NCBI RefSeq assembly: GCF_004343775.1
Contig: NZ_PTXL01000009.1
Coordinates: 372,001-436,000, forward strand
Direction of reading: 5' to 3'
Length of the DNA stretch: 64,000 nt
From: Burkholderia sp. SRS-46
GTDB lineage: Bacteria > Pseudomonadota > Gammaproteobacteria > Burkholderiales > Burkholderiaceae
Shown piece by piece: positions 55,904 through 64,000 of the stretch. Made by a program: the position numbers and the translations under genes. Each line of letters starts with the position of its first letter. Within the stretch, counting starts at the first letter, position 1. The notes under the pieces are model-generated. The model searched no databases. It was not told where the DNA came from and saw only the letters and a program-made list of their open reading frames with translations.

Positions 55904-56569
55904 CTAGCTGTTCCGGGGCTGTCGGCGTCCGTTATTAATGACATGGCGTACTAACGCATGCATGCTCGTCGTCGGGTTCCCGTAGGGTGTTCCATTACGC
56001 GTGGCAGCAAGCTCTAGCTCCTTTGCTCGATGTTCGGCATCTGCAACACGGTCCGCTAGAGCAATGAAGTCCACGACTGGATTGCGTTTGTGATGATATG
56101 GTGGCGCAATCTCGGCCAGAGAAGTATGCATTGCATCACGTTCGATGTGCCCATTGCAATCAGAGTAATGCAAATATGGCCACAGCTCAAAGCACGGATT
56201 TGATACCGCGATCATGATCTTATTGTCGATCGCAAGCTTGATCGCTTCCTCGTATTGGGGGTGCTCGTCACGATCAAAGACTACCCATACGACGAACCCA
56301 TAGCTAACGGACTCAGGACTTCTTCTGTACTCTGCCATAAGGCGCTCCCGCTCGGCAATTGCTAACCTCACGACCGTCAATGGAACGCCCCTCTCCTTTA
56401 GCACGCGTAGTCTGACGGAGCTCAGTCCGTAATACTCGATACAAGCTTTGAGATATGCGGGCTCCGTTGCCTTCCCCTCGCACGCTATTACAAATTCAAC
56501 CTTAGGTTTTCGGACTGGCCCCTTACGGATGATCGAGGGTATTGTAGGTGGCTGACGTCTCTTAGCCAT
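55904..56569 (-). CDS. rloB: RloB-like TOPRIM-domain protein
   Basis: 221 residues. A TOPRIM-like core is visible: the first acidic motif FVIACEGKATEPAYLKA (E31, E36) and the second VVWVVFDRDEHPQYEEAI (D99, D101), followed by the family motif AVSNPCFELWPYLHYSD near 121-137. The basic start MAKRRQPPTIPSIIRKGPVRKPK may contact nucleic acid. RloB is known as the partner of the RloA ATPase. Its toprim fold points to a nuclease or nucleotide-cleaving effector. Its ATG overlaps the rloA stop by 8 bp, ensuring coupled synthesis. The gene is markedly lower in GC than its chromosomal neighbours. Confidence 0.85.
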   Translation of the reverse strand: MAKRRQPPTIPSIIRKGPVRKPKVEFVIACEGKATEPAYLKACIEYYGLSSVRLRVLKERGVPLTVVRLAIAERERLMAEYRRSPESVSYGFVVWVVFDRDEHPQYEEAIKLAIDNKIMIAVSNPCFELWPYLHYSDCNGHIERDAMHTSLAEIAPPYHHKRNPVVDFIALADRVADAEHRAKELELAATRNGTPYGNPTTSMHALVRHVINNGRRQPRNS

Positions 56570-57908
56570 GTTTTGGGGTCTCGTGCGAAGAGTTGATATT
56601 TTCCTCAGTCAAATCCCATTGAACGTCGAATTTCGAGAAAAACGGAATCGCTCCGAAGCGACCTTGCAGGTAACCTTTTTCAAGATTGTCCCGTTGATCG
56701 ACACTTATTTCCGTAAGTGGAAAGAAATGAGTGGCTCCCTCGCGATCCTTTTCTGCGAACCAAATCTGATCGCGGCGAAACACTCCCGAACAAAGCAAAT
56801 TGGTGTCGTGTGTACTAAATATAAGCTGTGCCGCACCTACATTTATGTCCTTGTCGTTAAATAAACTAACCAGCTTTCTGGACATCAGTGGATGCAGAGA
56901 ATTGCTCAATTCATCAATAAGCAAGACGCCACCAGATCTTAGTGCATACAAGATTGGCCCGATTGCAGACAGTATTGCCTTAGTCCCTTCGCTCTCTGAT
57001 TCAAGATCCAGGCGATACTCTTTGTTGTCCACGCCTCGATGTGTGAACGACGCTTTCCGCTTGAGTTGCTCGTCTGCGCCTGGTTTACTCGGAATAGAAT
57101 GACGCTCTAAGAATGTTTTGAATTCTTCAAGAAAGTTCTTTGTTTTCTCGCTCATCTCCACATTCTCGTATCTCACGCCCGCGATACCGGTATCCGCGAT
57201 TCGGAGAAACTCCAGCGCGTCACTCTCGAGATCTTTGTGCTTCTGAAAGAAGCCAGCAACCTGCGGACCCAAAGAATTTGAGCTTGTTTCTGTGGAAATA
57301 ACATTAATTTTAGAAACGATATAGTCATACAGCTTTGAGAGCTGTTGATGTGCGTTCTGTGCTGCAGCCGAGAGAAATAGACTGTTCGGTCGAACGATTT
57401 TCTCGATTAACTTATTCTCTCCTTTCAGTTCCTTGCCGAAATAGATGGGCTCACCATCATCAGTACGGTGAAACCATGTCTGGCGCGTCTTCCTGGATTT
57501 GTTCAGGGGGATTGCGTAGAGCCATTCCTCGTTGATTTTGGTTCCGTCGAGAGCGAAGCCATAATGAAAGCGCGTTTCGTCGAATTCGACGTCGATGTCG
57601 TAACGAGACGGGCGACTGCTCGACACCTCGTCCAAGGCGAAGGGTTGATAAGGGGTTGAATCCCCAGTTGCATCGCCTCTCGAATGGCTGTACCTCACAG
57701 CGTTGCGCATGAATCGCAGGGCGTCTAAGAGTGTGCTTTTACCTGACGCGTTAGCGCCATAAATGGCGACAACCGGCACGGTCTTGACGCGTGCGTCGGC
57801 CGTATGCAGCAACCGTGACGCGCCATCCTTGAAGCTCGCCGCTGTCACAAGCAGTTCCTGATAATTTCGGATTGACTTGTGGTTTTCGACGCCGAATCGA
57901 AGTAGCAT
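56562..57908 (-). CDS. rloA: RloA-like AAA15 ATPase
   Basis: 448 residues from ATG 57908 (MLLRFGVENHKSIRNYQELL). An ABC-like ATPase of the AAA15/OLD type: Walker A IYGANASGKST (near 49-59), a D-loop-proximal SESEGTKAILSA (about 305-315), Walker B GVLLIDELSNSLHP (near 326-339) and switch His in LIFSTHDTNLL (near 361-371). A coiled segment at about 220-290 probably mediates oligomerisation. A GTG 11 codons upstream (57941) lies almost on the predicted transcription start, and AGAGGA lies upstream of 57908, so 57908 is preferred. It likely senses phage and controls RloB. Confidence 0.87.
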   Translation of the reverse strand: MLLRFGVENHKSIRNYQELLVTAASFKDGASRLLHTADARVKTVPVVAIYGANASGKSTLLDALRFMRNAVRYSHSRGDATGDSTPYQPFALDEVSSSRPSRYDIDVEFDETRFHYGFALDGTKINEEWLYAIPLNKSRKTRQTWFHRTDDGEPIYFGKELKGENKLIEKIVRPNSLFLSAAAQNAHQQLSKLYDYIVSKINVISTETSSNSLGPQVAGFFQKHKDLESDALEFLRIADTGIAGVRYENVEMSEKTKNFLEEFKTFLERHSIPSKPGADEQLKRKASFTHRGVDNKEYRLDLESESEGTKAILSAIGPILYALRSGGVLLIDELSNSLHPLMSRKLVSLFNDKDINVGAAQLIFSTHDTNLLCSGVFRRDQIWFAEKDREGATHFFPLTEISVDQRDNLEKGYLQGRFGAIPFFSKFDVQWDLTEENINSSHETPKHG

Positions 57909-57945
57909 GGTTGTGTTCCATTCCTCTAGCGTAAATTTCACGGGA

Positions 57946-57951
57946 ATTATA
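57946..57951 (-). promoter_or_regulatory. -10 element of the rloAB promoter
   Basis: Perfect TATAAT on the minus strand about 37 bases before the rloA ATG, preceded by an A-rich run (AAAAAAACG). The -35 region (CAACCT/TGCATG) is weak, compatible with a low basal level of a potentially toxic defence pair. Confidence 0.5.
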
Positions 57952-58243
57952 CGTTTTTTTCAGCATGCAGGTTGCCTTTTGGTGCTCGCGGTGTGGATGG
58001 CTACGGTCTTGTGGAGAAGATCCACGCCGCCGTGTGTCGCGTTAGATTATGTCGACTCACTCGTGCATAGCTAACGCGGCGCTTCCCAGTGGCAAATGTC
58101 GATGTCCTCGCCTGCTTTGCCGCTGATCGCGAGGCGGGTCCGTAAGTGGCGGCAACGGGTTGGAAAGCAGCCAGCGATATCGCATCAGCGCAAGCGGCTG
58201 CTCTGGGTCGGCAACAGACATCCACCGGTATCTGCGATGAACA
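57952..58243. other. Right junction of the low-GC island
   Basis: Gene-free sequence between the rloAB promoter and the liv terminator. It carries a perfect 8-bp inverted repeat CGCGTTAG (58038-58045) / CTAACGCG (58071-58078) with a 25-base spacer; GTTAGAT at 58041-58047 again fits the GTTRRRY core. GC content rises back to chromosomal levels over about 58080-58150. No integrase or tRNA is adjacent. Confidence 0.4.
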
Positions 58244-58275
58244 TAAAAAAAGACCGGGCATCGCCCGGTCTTTTC
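58244..58275 (-). terminator. Intrinsic terminator of the liv operon
   Basis: On the minus strand, AGACCGGGC and GCCCGGTCT form a 9-bp stem with a 3-base loop and are followed by seven T residues. It stands 44 bases past the livF stop. The opposite strand also has four T, so it may stop transcription from the island as well. Confidence 0.88.
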
Positions 58276-58318
58276 GTCGGCGGCGCACAATCATGCAGCC
58301 GCTGGGTGAACCGCCGCG

Positions 58319-59019
<701 letters not shown>

Positions 59020-59020
<1 letters not shown>

Positions 59021-59793
59021 CACTCCTCCCCCAGATAGGCCTTGATCACGCGCGGATCGTTGCGAACCGCCTCCGGCGTGCCGATCACGATCGGCCGGCC
59101 GTGCTCCATCACGAGGATGCGGTCCGACACGCCCATCACGAGGCTCATGTCGTGCTCGATCAGCAGCACCGACACGCCGAACTCGCGGCGCAGCCGGTCG
59201 ATCAGCTGCTGCAGCTCGATCTTCTCCTGCGGGTTGAGGCCGGCCGCCGGCTCGTCGAGCATCAGCAGGCGCGGCTCGGTGATCATGCAGCGCGCGATCT
59301 CGAGGCGGCGCTGGTGGCCGTACGACAGCGTGCCCGCCGGCCGGTTGGCGACCGACGTCAGGTTCATCCGCTCGAGCCACACGGCAGCGCGTTCGAGCGC
59401 CTCCTTCTCCGCGCGCCGGTAGGCCGGCGTCGCGAACAGGCCGTGAAACAGCCCGGATTTCACCTTGCGGTGCTGCGCGACCAGCAGGTTCTCGACCACC
59501 GTCAGCGACTTGAACAGGCGGATGTTCTGGAACGTGCGTACGAGGCCCTTCACCGCGATCTGGTGGCTCGCGAGCCCCGCGATGCGGTGCCCGTCGAGCA
59601 CGACCTCGCCCGAGGTCGGCTTGTAGAAGCCGCCGACGCAGTTGAACACGGTGGTCTTGCCCGCGCCGTTCGGCCCGATGATCGCGAACACCTCGTCGCG
59701 GCGCACGTCGAAATCGATGCCGTCGACGGCGAGCAGCCCGCCGAAGCGCATCTGCAGCCCGGCGACCTTCAACAGTTCTGCATTCGCGCTCAT
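59020..59793 (-). CDS. livG: Branched-chain amino acid ABC transporter ATPase LivG
   Basis: 257 residues. Walker [21 protein letters not shown] near 39-58, signature [25 protein letters not shown] with Walker [12 protein letters not shown], and the LivG-specific [21 protein letters not shown]. It overlaps livM at ATGA (59790-59793) and livF at TGATG, so the last three genes are translationally coupled. It forms the ATPase dimer with LivF. Confidence 0.95.
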
Positions 59794-61061
59794 TGCGGCA
59801 GCTCCACGTGAGGACGGCTCGCGGGCAACAGGCCCTGCGGACGCCACATCATCATCAACACCATCACCAGGCCGAAGATCAGCATCCGGTACTCGGCGAA
59901 GCCGCGCGCGACTTCGGGCAGGATCGTCAGCAGGATCGCCGCGAGGATCACGCCGAGCTGCGAGCCCATCCCGCCGAGCACGACGATCGCGAGGATCAGC
60001 GCCGACTCGATGAAGGTGAACGATTCCGGGTTCACGAGGCCCTGGCGCGCCGCGAAGAACGCGCCGCCGATGCCCGCGAACGCCGCGCCGAGCGTGAACG
60101 CCGACAGCTTGATGCGGGTCGGGTTCAGGCCCAGCGAACGGCAGGCGATCTCGTCGTCGCGCAGCGCTTCCCACGCGCGGCCCATCGGCATGCGGATCAG
60201 GCGGCTCGTCACGAACAGCGTGAAGCCGACCAGCAGCAGCGCGAGCAGGTACAGGAAGATCACCATGTGCTCGCCGCTGTACTCCAGCCCGATCAGCTCG
60301 TGGAACGTCTTTGCGCCTTCGACGCTCGCCGAGCGTGCCATCTCGAAGCCGAACACGGTCGGCTTCGGAATGCCCGAGATGCCGTCCGGGCCGCCCGTGA
60401 GGCTCGTCAGGTTGTTCGCGAGCAGGCGGATGATCTCGCCGAAGCCGAGCGTGACGATCGCGAGATAGTCGCCGCGCAGCCGCAGCACCGGGAAGCCGAG
60501 CAGGAAGCCGAACGTCGCCGACGCGATCGCGGCGAGCGGCAGGCATTCCCAGAACGAGAGTCCGAAGTACTGGTTGAGCATCGCGTACGTATAGCCGCCG
60601 ACCGCGTAGAAGCCGACGTAGCCGAGGTCGAGCAGGCCCGCGAAACCGACCACGATGTTCAGCCCGAGGCCGAGGATCACGTAGATCAGCGCGAGCGTCG
60701 CGATGTCGACCGCGCCGCGCGACCCGAAGAACGGCCACACGAGGCCGACCGCGAGCAGCACCCAGACGATCGCGCGCTGCTGCTTCGCGCCCATCTCGGG
60801 CATGGCCGGCAGCGCGACCGCGGCTTTCGCGCGCGTGAGCCACGGCTTGAACAGCTGGAACAGGAACACGGCCGCGACCGCGATCCACACCGGGCGCCAG
60901 TGCGGCTCGAGCACGACCTGGTAGCCTTCGAGCTTCAGCTGCAGGCCGAGCACGGGCACCGTGAGGATCGCCGTGAGCAGCGCGGCGGCCACGGCATTCT
61001 TCAGCGTATCGCCGAACGACGCGCCGGCAGCCGGCCGGCGGACGGAAATGACTTGACTCAT
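59790..61061 (-). CDS. livM: Branched-chain amino acid ABC transporter permease LivM
   Basis: 423 residues, about ten TM helices. The permease signature [37 protein letters not shown] and the EAA-like loop [35 protein letters not shown]-type region (in [14 protein letters not shown]...) are clear. An extra N-terminal part with two to three helices (about 20-110) precedes the core, as in the E. coli protein. Start ATG 61061 lies 11 bases after the livH stop. It forms the channel with LivH. Confidence 0.94.
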   Translation of the reverse strand: MSQVISVRRPAAGASFGDTLKNAVAAALLTAILTVPVLGLQLKLEGYQVVLEPHWRPVWIAVAAVFLFQLFKPWLTRAKAAVALPAMPEMGAKQQRAIVWVLLAVGLVWPFFGSRGAVDIATLALIYVILGLGLNIVVGFAGLLDLGYVGFYAVGGYTYAMLNQYFGLSFWECLPLAAIASATFGFLLGFPVLRLRGDYLAIVTLGFGEIIRLLANNLTSLTGGPDGISGIPKPTVFGFEMARSASVEGAKTFHELIGLEYSGEHMVIFLYLLALLLVGFTLFVTSRLIRMPMGRAWEALRDDEIACRSLGLNPTRIKLSAFTLGAAFAGIGGAFFAARQGLVNPESFTFIESALILAIVVLGGMGSQLGVILAAILLTILPEVARGFAEYRMLIFGLVMVLMMMWRPQGLLPASRPHVELPQ

Positions 61062-61072
61062 CTGCGTCTCCC

Positions 61073-61999
<927 letters not shown>

Positions 62000-62113
62000 G
62001 TGCGGGAAGCTCCCGGTAGCGCCGCGCCACGCGCCGCCGCCGGATCACGGCAGGGCTGCGGGCAAGCGCACGGTGTCGACACGAGCCGCCCTTTGGCCGC
62101 TTGCGCAGCCAAT

Positions 62114-62154
62114 ACGCCCCCGCCCCGCTCGGGTCTCGAGCGGGGCGGGGGCGT
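62114..62154 (-). terminator. Strong hairpin between livK and livH
   Basis: ACGCCCCCGCCCCGCTCG (62114-62131) and its exact complement (62137-62154) form an 18-bp, almost all-GC stem with a 5-base loop, 15 bases after the livK stop. There is no U-tract, so it is more likely a partial terminator or 3'-end stabiliser that leaves livK mRNA in excess over livHMGF, a usual strategy for binding-protein-dependent transporters. Confidence 0.65.
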
Positions 62155-62169
62155 GGGCGGGTACTCCGT

Positions 62170-63291
62170 TTAGTTGGCGGCGACCGTCTTGGTCGCGTCC
62201 TTGTGCCACGTGTAGACGACGAACTTGAACGCCTTCAGGTCGCCCTGTGCGTCGTACGCGACCTTGCCGATCGGCGTGTCGAACGTCGCCTTGTGCATGT
62301 ACGCGGCGACCTTCGTCGGATCGGTGGTCTTCGCGCCCGCGATCGCTTCGGCGATGATCTTCACCGCTGCGTAAGCCGGCATCTGGAACGGGCCGTTCGC
62401 GTCGCGCTTCTTGTCCGCGAACGCCTTGATGAGCGGCGCGTTGGCCGGATCGGCCGTGAAATCGGCCGGCAGCGTGACGAGCATGCCTTCCGACGACGGG
62501 CCGGCGATCGCCGTCACGTCCTTGTTGCCGACGCCTTCAGGCCCCATGAAGGTGGCCTTCACGCCCTGCTCGCGCGCCTGGCGCATCAGCAGGCCCATTT
62601 CCGGGTGGTAGCCGCCGAAGTAGACGAAGTCGACGCCTTGCGACTTCAGCTTCGTGATGATCGCCGAGTAATCCGAATCGCCGGCGTTGATGCCTTCGAA
62701 CAGCACGACCGGGATCTTCGCGGCTTCGAGGTCCTTCTTCACCGACGACGCGATGCCCTGGCCGTACGACTGCTTGTCGTGCAGCACCGCGACCTTCTTC
62801 GGCTTCACGTTGCCGATGATGTACTTCGCGGCGGCCGGGCCTTGCTGGTCGTCACGGCCGATCGTGCGGAAGATGAAGTGGCGCTTCTTGCCTTCGGTCA
62901 GCTGCGGCGCGGTGGCCGACGGCGTGACCATCACGATGCCTTCGTTCTCGTAGATGTCGGAGGCCGGAATCGTCGAGCCCGAGCACACGTGGCCGATCAC
63001 GTACTTGATCTTCTGGCTGACGATCTTGTTCGCGACCGCGACGGCCTGCTTCGGCTCGCATGCGTCGTCCATCAGGACTGCTTCGAACTTGTTGCCGCCC
63101 GCGCCGCCTGCCGCATTGACCTGTTCGATCGCGGTCAGCGCGCCGGCCTTCACCATGTCGCCGTATTGGGCGACCGAGCCGCTCATCGGCCCGGCGATGG
63201 CGATCTTCACGGTTTCCGCTTGCGCGGCGGCGGCGCCGGCGGCGAACAGCACGGCGGCGAGGGAAATGGACGTAAGACGGGACAGCGTCAT
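62170..63291 (-). CDS. livK: Branched-chain amino acid periplasmic binding protein
   Basis: 373 residues. A Sec signal peptide (MTLSRLTSISLAAVLFAAGAAAAQA, cleavage near 25) precedes a Leu/Ile/Val-binding type I fold starting ETVKIAIAGPMSGSVAQYGDMVKAGALTAIEQVNAAGG. The conserved DDACEPKQAVAVANKIV, GHVCSGSTIPASDIY and TPSATAPQLTEG ligand-site segments are present, with two cysteines (about 75 and 100) that form the usual disulfide. Start ATG 63291 with GGAGCTCCTG upstream. It delivers Leu/Ile/Val to LivHM. First gene of the operon. Confidence 0.95.
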   Translation of the reverse strand: MTLSRLTSISLAAVLFAAGAAAAQAETVKIAIAGPMSGSVAQYGDMVKAGALTAIEQVNAAGGAGGNKFEAVLMDDACEPKQAVAVANKIVSQKIKYVIGHVCSGSTIPASDIYENEGIVMVTPSATAPQLTEGKKRHFIFRTIGRDDQQGPAAAKYIIGNVKPKKVAVLHDKQSYGQGIASSVKKDLEAAKIPVVLFEGINAGDSDYSAIITKLKSQGVDFVYFGGYHPEMGLLMRQAREQGVKATFMGPEGVGNKDVTAIAGPSSEGMLVTLPADFTADPANAPLIKAFADKKRDANGPFQMPAYAAVKIIAEAIAGAKTTDPTKVAAYMHKATFDTPIGKVAYDAQGDLKAFKFVVYTWHKDATKTVAAN

Positions 63292-63565
63292 CAGGAGCTC
63301 CTCGATGTTGTTAGTCATACGGGCAAAGGCGGCATGACTTGCGCAATCGAACAGCACCCGGGGCGAGAACATGGGACACGCCCGAGACACGGAGACGGAC
63401 CTGCGGCGTAACGAGACTTGTGCGGGGCCCGGCTCTTACCATCCCCGAAGGGAATGAGTGGTTCGGAAAGACAACGTGATGCGTCTTGCATTGCGCAAGC
63501 GTTTCGCCTGCCCCGCTTGCCGAACCGCATGTCGGAGGGATGGTCCGACAGCCGTTGGCAAGGCA
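63292..63565 (-). other. Long untranslated leader of livK
   Basis: About 274 bases between the predicted start of transcription and the livK ATG. No short peptide rich in Leu/Ile/Val codons was found by eye, so classical attenuation is not supported. It contains CTTGC/GCAAG (about 63486-63501) and GGTTCGG/CCGAACC (63459-63465 and 63518-63526) inverted repeats that could fold into a long-range stem. Their role is unknown. Confidence 0.4.
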
Positions 63566-63571
63566 GTCGAA

Positions 63572-63602
63572 ATTATATGGGCGTTTTTCAATCATCTGTC
63601 AA
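63572..63602 (-). promoter_or_regulatory. Consensus-hexamer promoter of the liv operon
   Basis: On the minus strand TTGACA (63597-63602) and TATAAT (63572-63577) are both perfect consensus hexamers with a 19-base spacer. Transcription would begin near 63565, leaving a leader of about 275 bases before livK. The slightly long spacer may be compensated by a regulator. Confidence 0.7.
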
Positions 63603-64000
63603 AAATGCCGGCCAACCAAGGGAAAACACGTAGGATTGCCCTGGTGTACGGTGGCAATGGCGGCGCAACCTGATTTAAAAGGGCACGGTTGCCGGCAGCG
63701 CAATCCGGTTGCGATCGCAGCCGGGTGCCGGGCGCCTTGCCTTGTCCGGCAAGGCGTTCTGGAATCCGTTCCATTCGGATGTCACGCGGCGCGATGCAAC
63801 GCGCCGGGGCGGAACGGCGACGCGCCCGGATGGCATGCGGAGGGGGCACCATTGCAGTGCGTCCTGCCGTGATCGAAACCCATTCAATTTGCCCACTATT
63901 TGGCGTTGCACGAAAGCTCGTCGTTATATTCATGAAATAATGCAAAGCCGTTTTCGCAGTCCAGCCAGCCCCGCGCCACGATGCGCCGCCTCACCGCCAG
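63603..64000. other. Intergenic region at right edge
   Basis: No gene is visible in 63603-63980. The last 20 bases, starting with ATG at 63981 (MRRLTA in the plus frame), could be the start of the next gene; there is no clear Shine-Dalgarno, so it is not called. A/T-rich sequence at 63880-63950 (CTATTTGGCGTTGC, ATATTCATGAAATAATG) may contain its promoter. Confidence 0.35.

Noticed and set aside
57909-57941. GTG at 57941 as rloA start
   Set aside because: It lies within a few bases of the predicted transcription start below TATAAT and lacks a ribosome site; ATG 57908 has AGAGGA upstream and starts at the conserved fold.
54116-58047. A true chromosomal integron in the island
   Set aside because: No integrase gene, no attI and no complete attC; only isolated 7-bp core matches, which can arise by chance.
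63981-64000. Start of a new gene at the right edge
   Set aside because: Only six codons are visible without a Shine-Dalgarno; insufficient to call.

Overview
The window looks like a chromosomal segment of a Burkholderia species, most likely of the cepacia complex. The basis is very high GC with strong G/C third-position bias, dense gene packing, and familiar Burkholderia families: glutaminase A, a MacAB-NodT efflux operon, NfeD/stomatin, DUF2917, DUF1488 and a liv transport operon. No rRNA, tRNA, insertion sequence or CRISPR array was recognised.

Layout. At 1-2.1 kb there is the 5' end of a response regulator and glsA. The last 17 codons of glsA are repeated 789 bp downstream, bracketing a small foreign-looking insert with one hypothetical gene. 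At 2.1-13.8 kb, on the minus strand, lies a large operon: MoxR-type AAA+ ATPase, a tiny coupled ORF, DUF5682 protein, VWA protein, SWIM zinc-finger protein and a 1417-residue WGR/DUF4132 protein. It matches the Escherichia coli yehL-yehM-yehP-yehQ/yehI set in content and protein size and has no established biochemical function. At 13.9-16.8 kb are a secreted RNase T2, a lipoprotein, an XRE regulator and an HD phosphohydrolase. At 17-21.8 kb is a MacA/MacB/outer-membrane-factor export operon, followed by a 14-TM MFS pump divergent from its LysR regulator with a good palindromic operator.

At 24.6-33.2 kb a minus-strand operon encodes the valine/isobutyrate route from isobutyryl-CoA to propionyl-CoA: acyl-CoA dehydrogenase, acyl-CoA synthetase, MmsA, MmsB, enoyl-CoA hydratase and 3-hydroxyisobutyryl-CoA hydrolase. 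A divergent AraC-type regulator is the likely controller. At 33.4-42.7 kb are NfeD/stomatin, a Tat-type HAD phosphatase, an M24 peptidase-like protein, an epoxide-hydrolase/SDR fusion, a PF10118-like hydrolase, and a DUF2917 gene preceded by a structured RNA that ends in an intrinsic terminator. At 43-53.8 kb are a purine permease, small conserved proteins, a sigma-54 activator of the AcoR type, a ferredoxin, an SRPBCC protein, a HAD phosphatase, transporters, a LysR regulator, and a MarR/monooxygenase-like divergent pair sharing a palindromic operator.

From 53.8 to 58.2 kb base composition drops sharply. This is an inserted island with two orphan genes, non-coding hairpin-rich stretches, and an overlapping AAA-ATPase/TOPRIM pair of the RloA-RloB type. 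It is the best candidate in the window for an anti-phage system. The last 6 kb is a complete branched-chain amino-acid ABC operon (livK-H-M-G-F) with a consensus-hexamer promoter, a long leader, a hairpin after livK and a clear terminator after livF. It could supply the valine consumed by the 24-32 kb operon.
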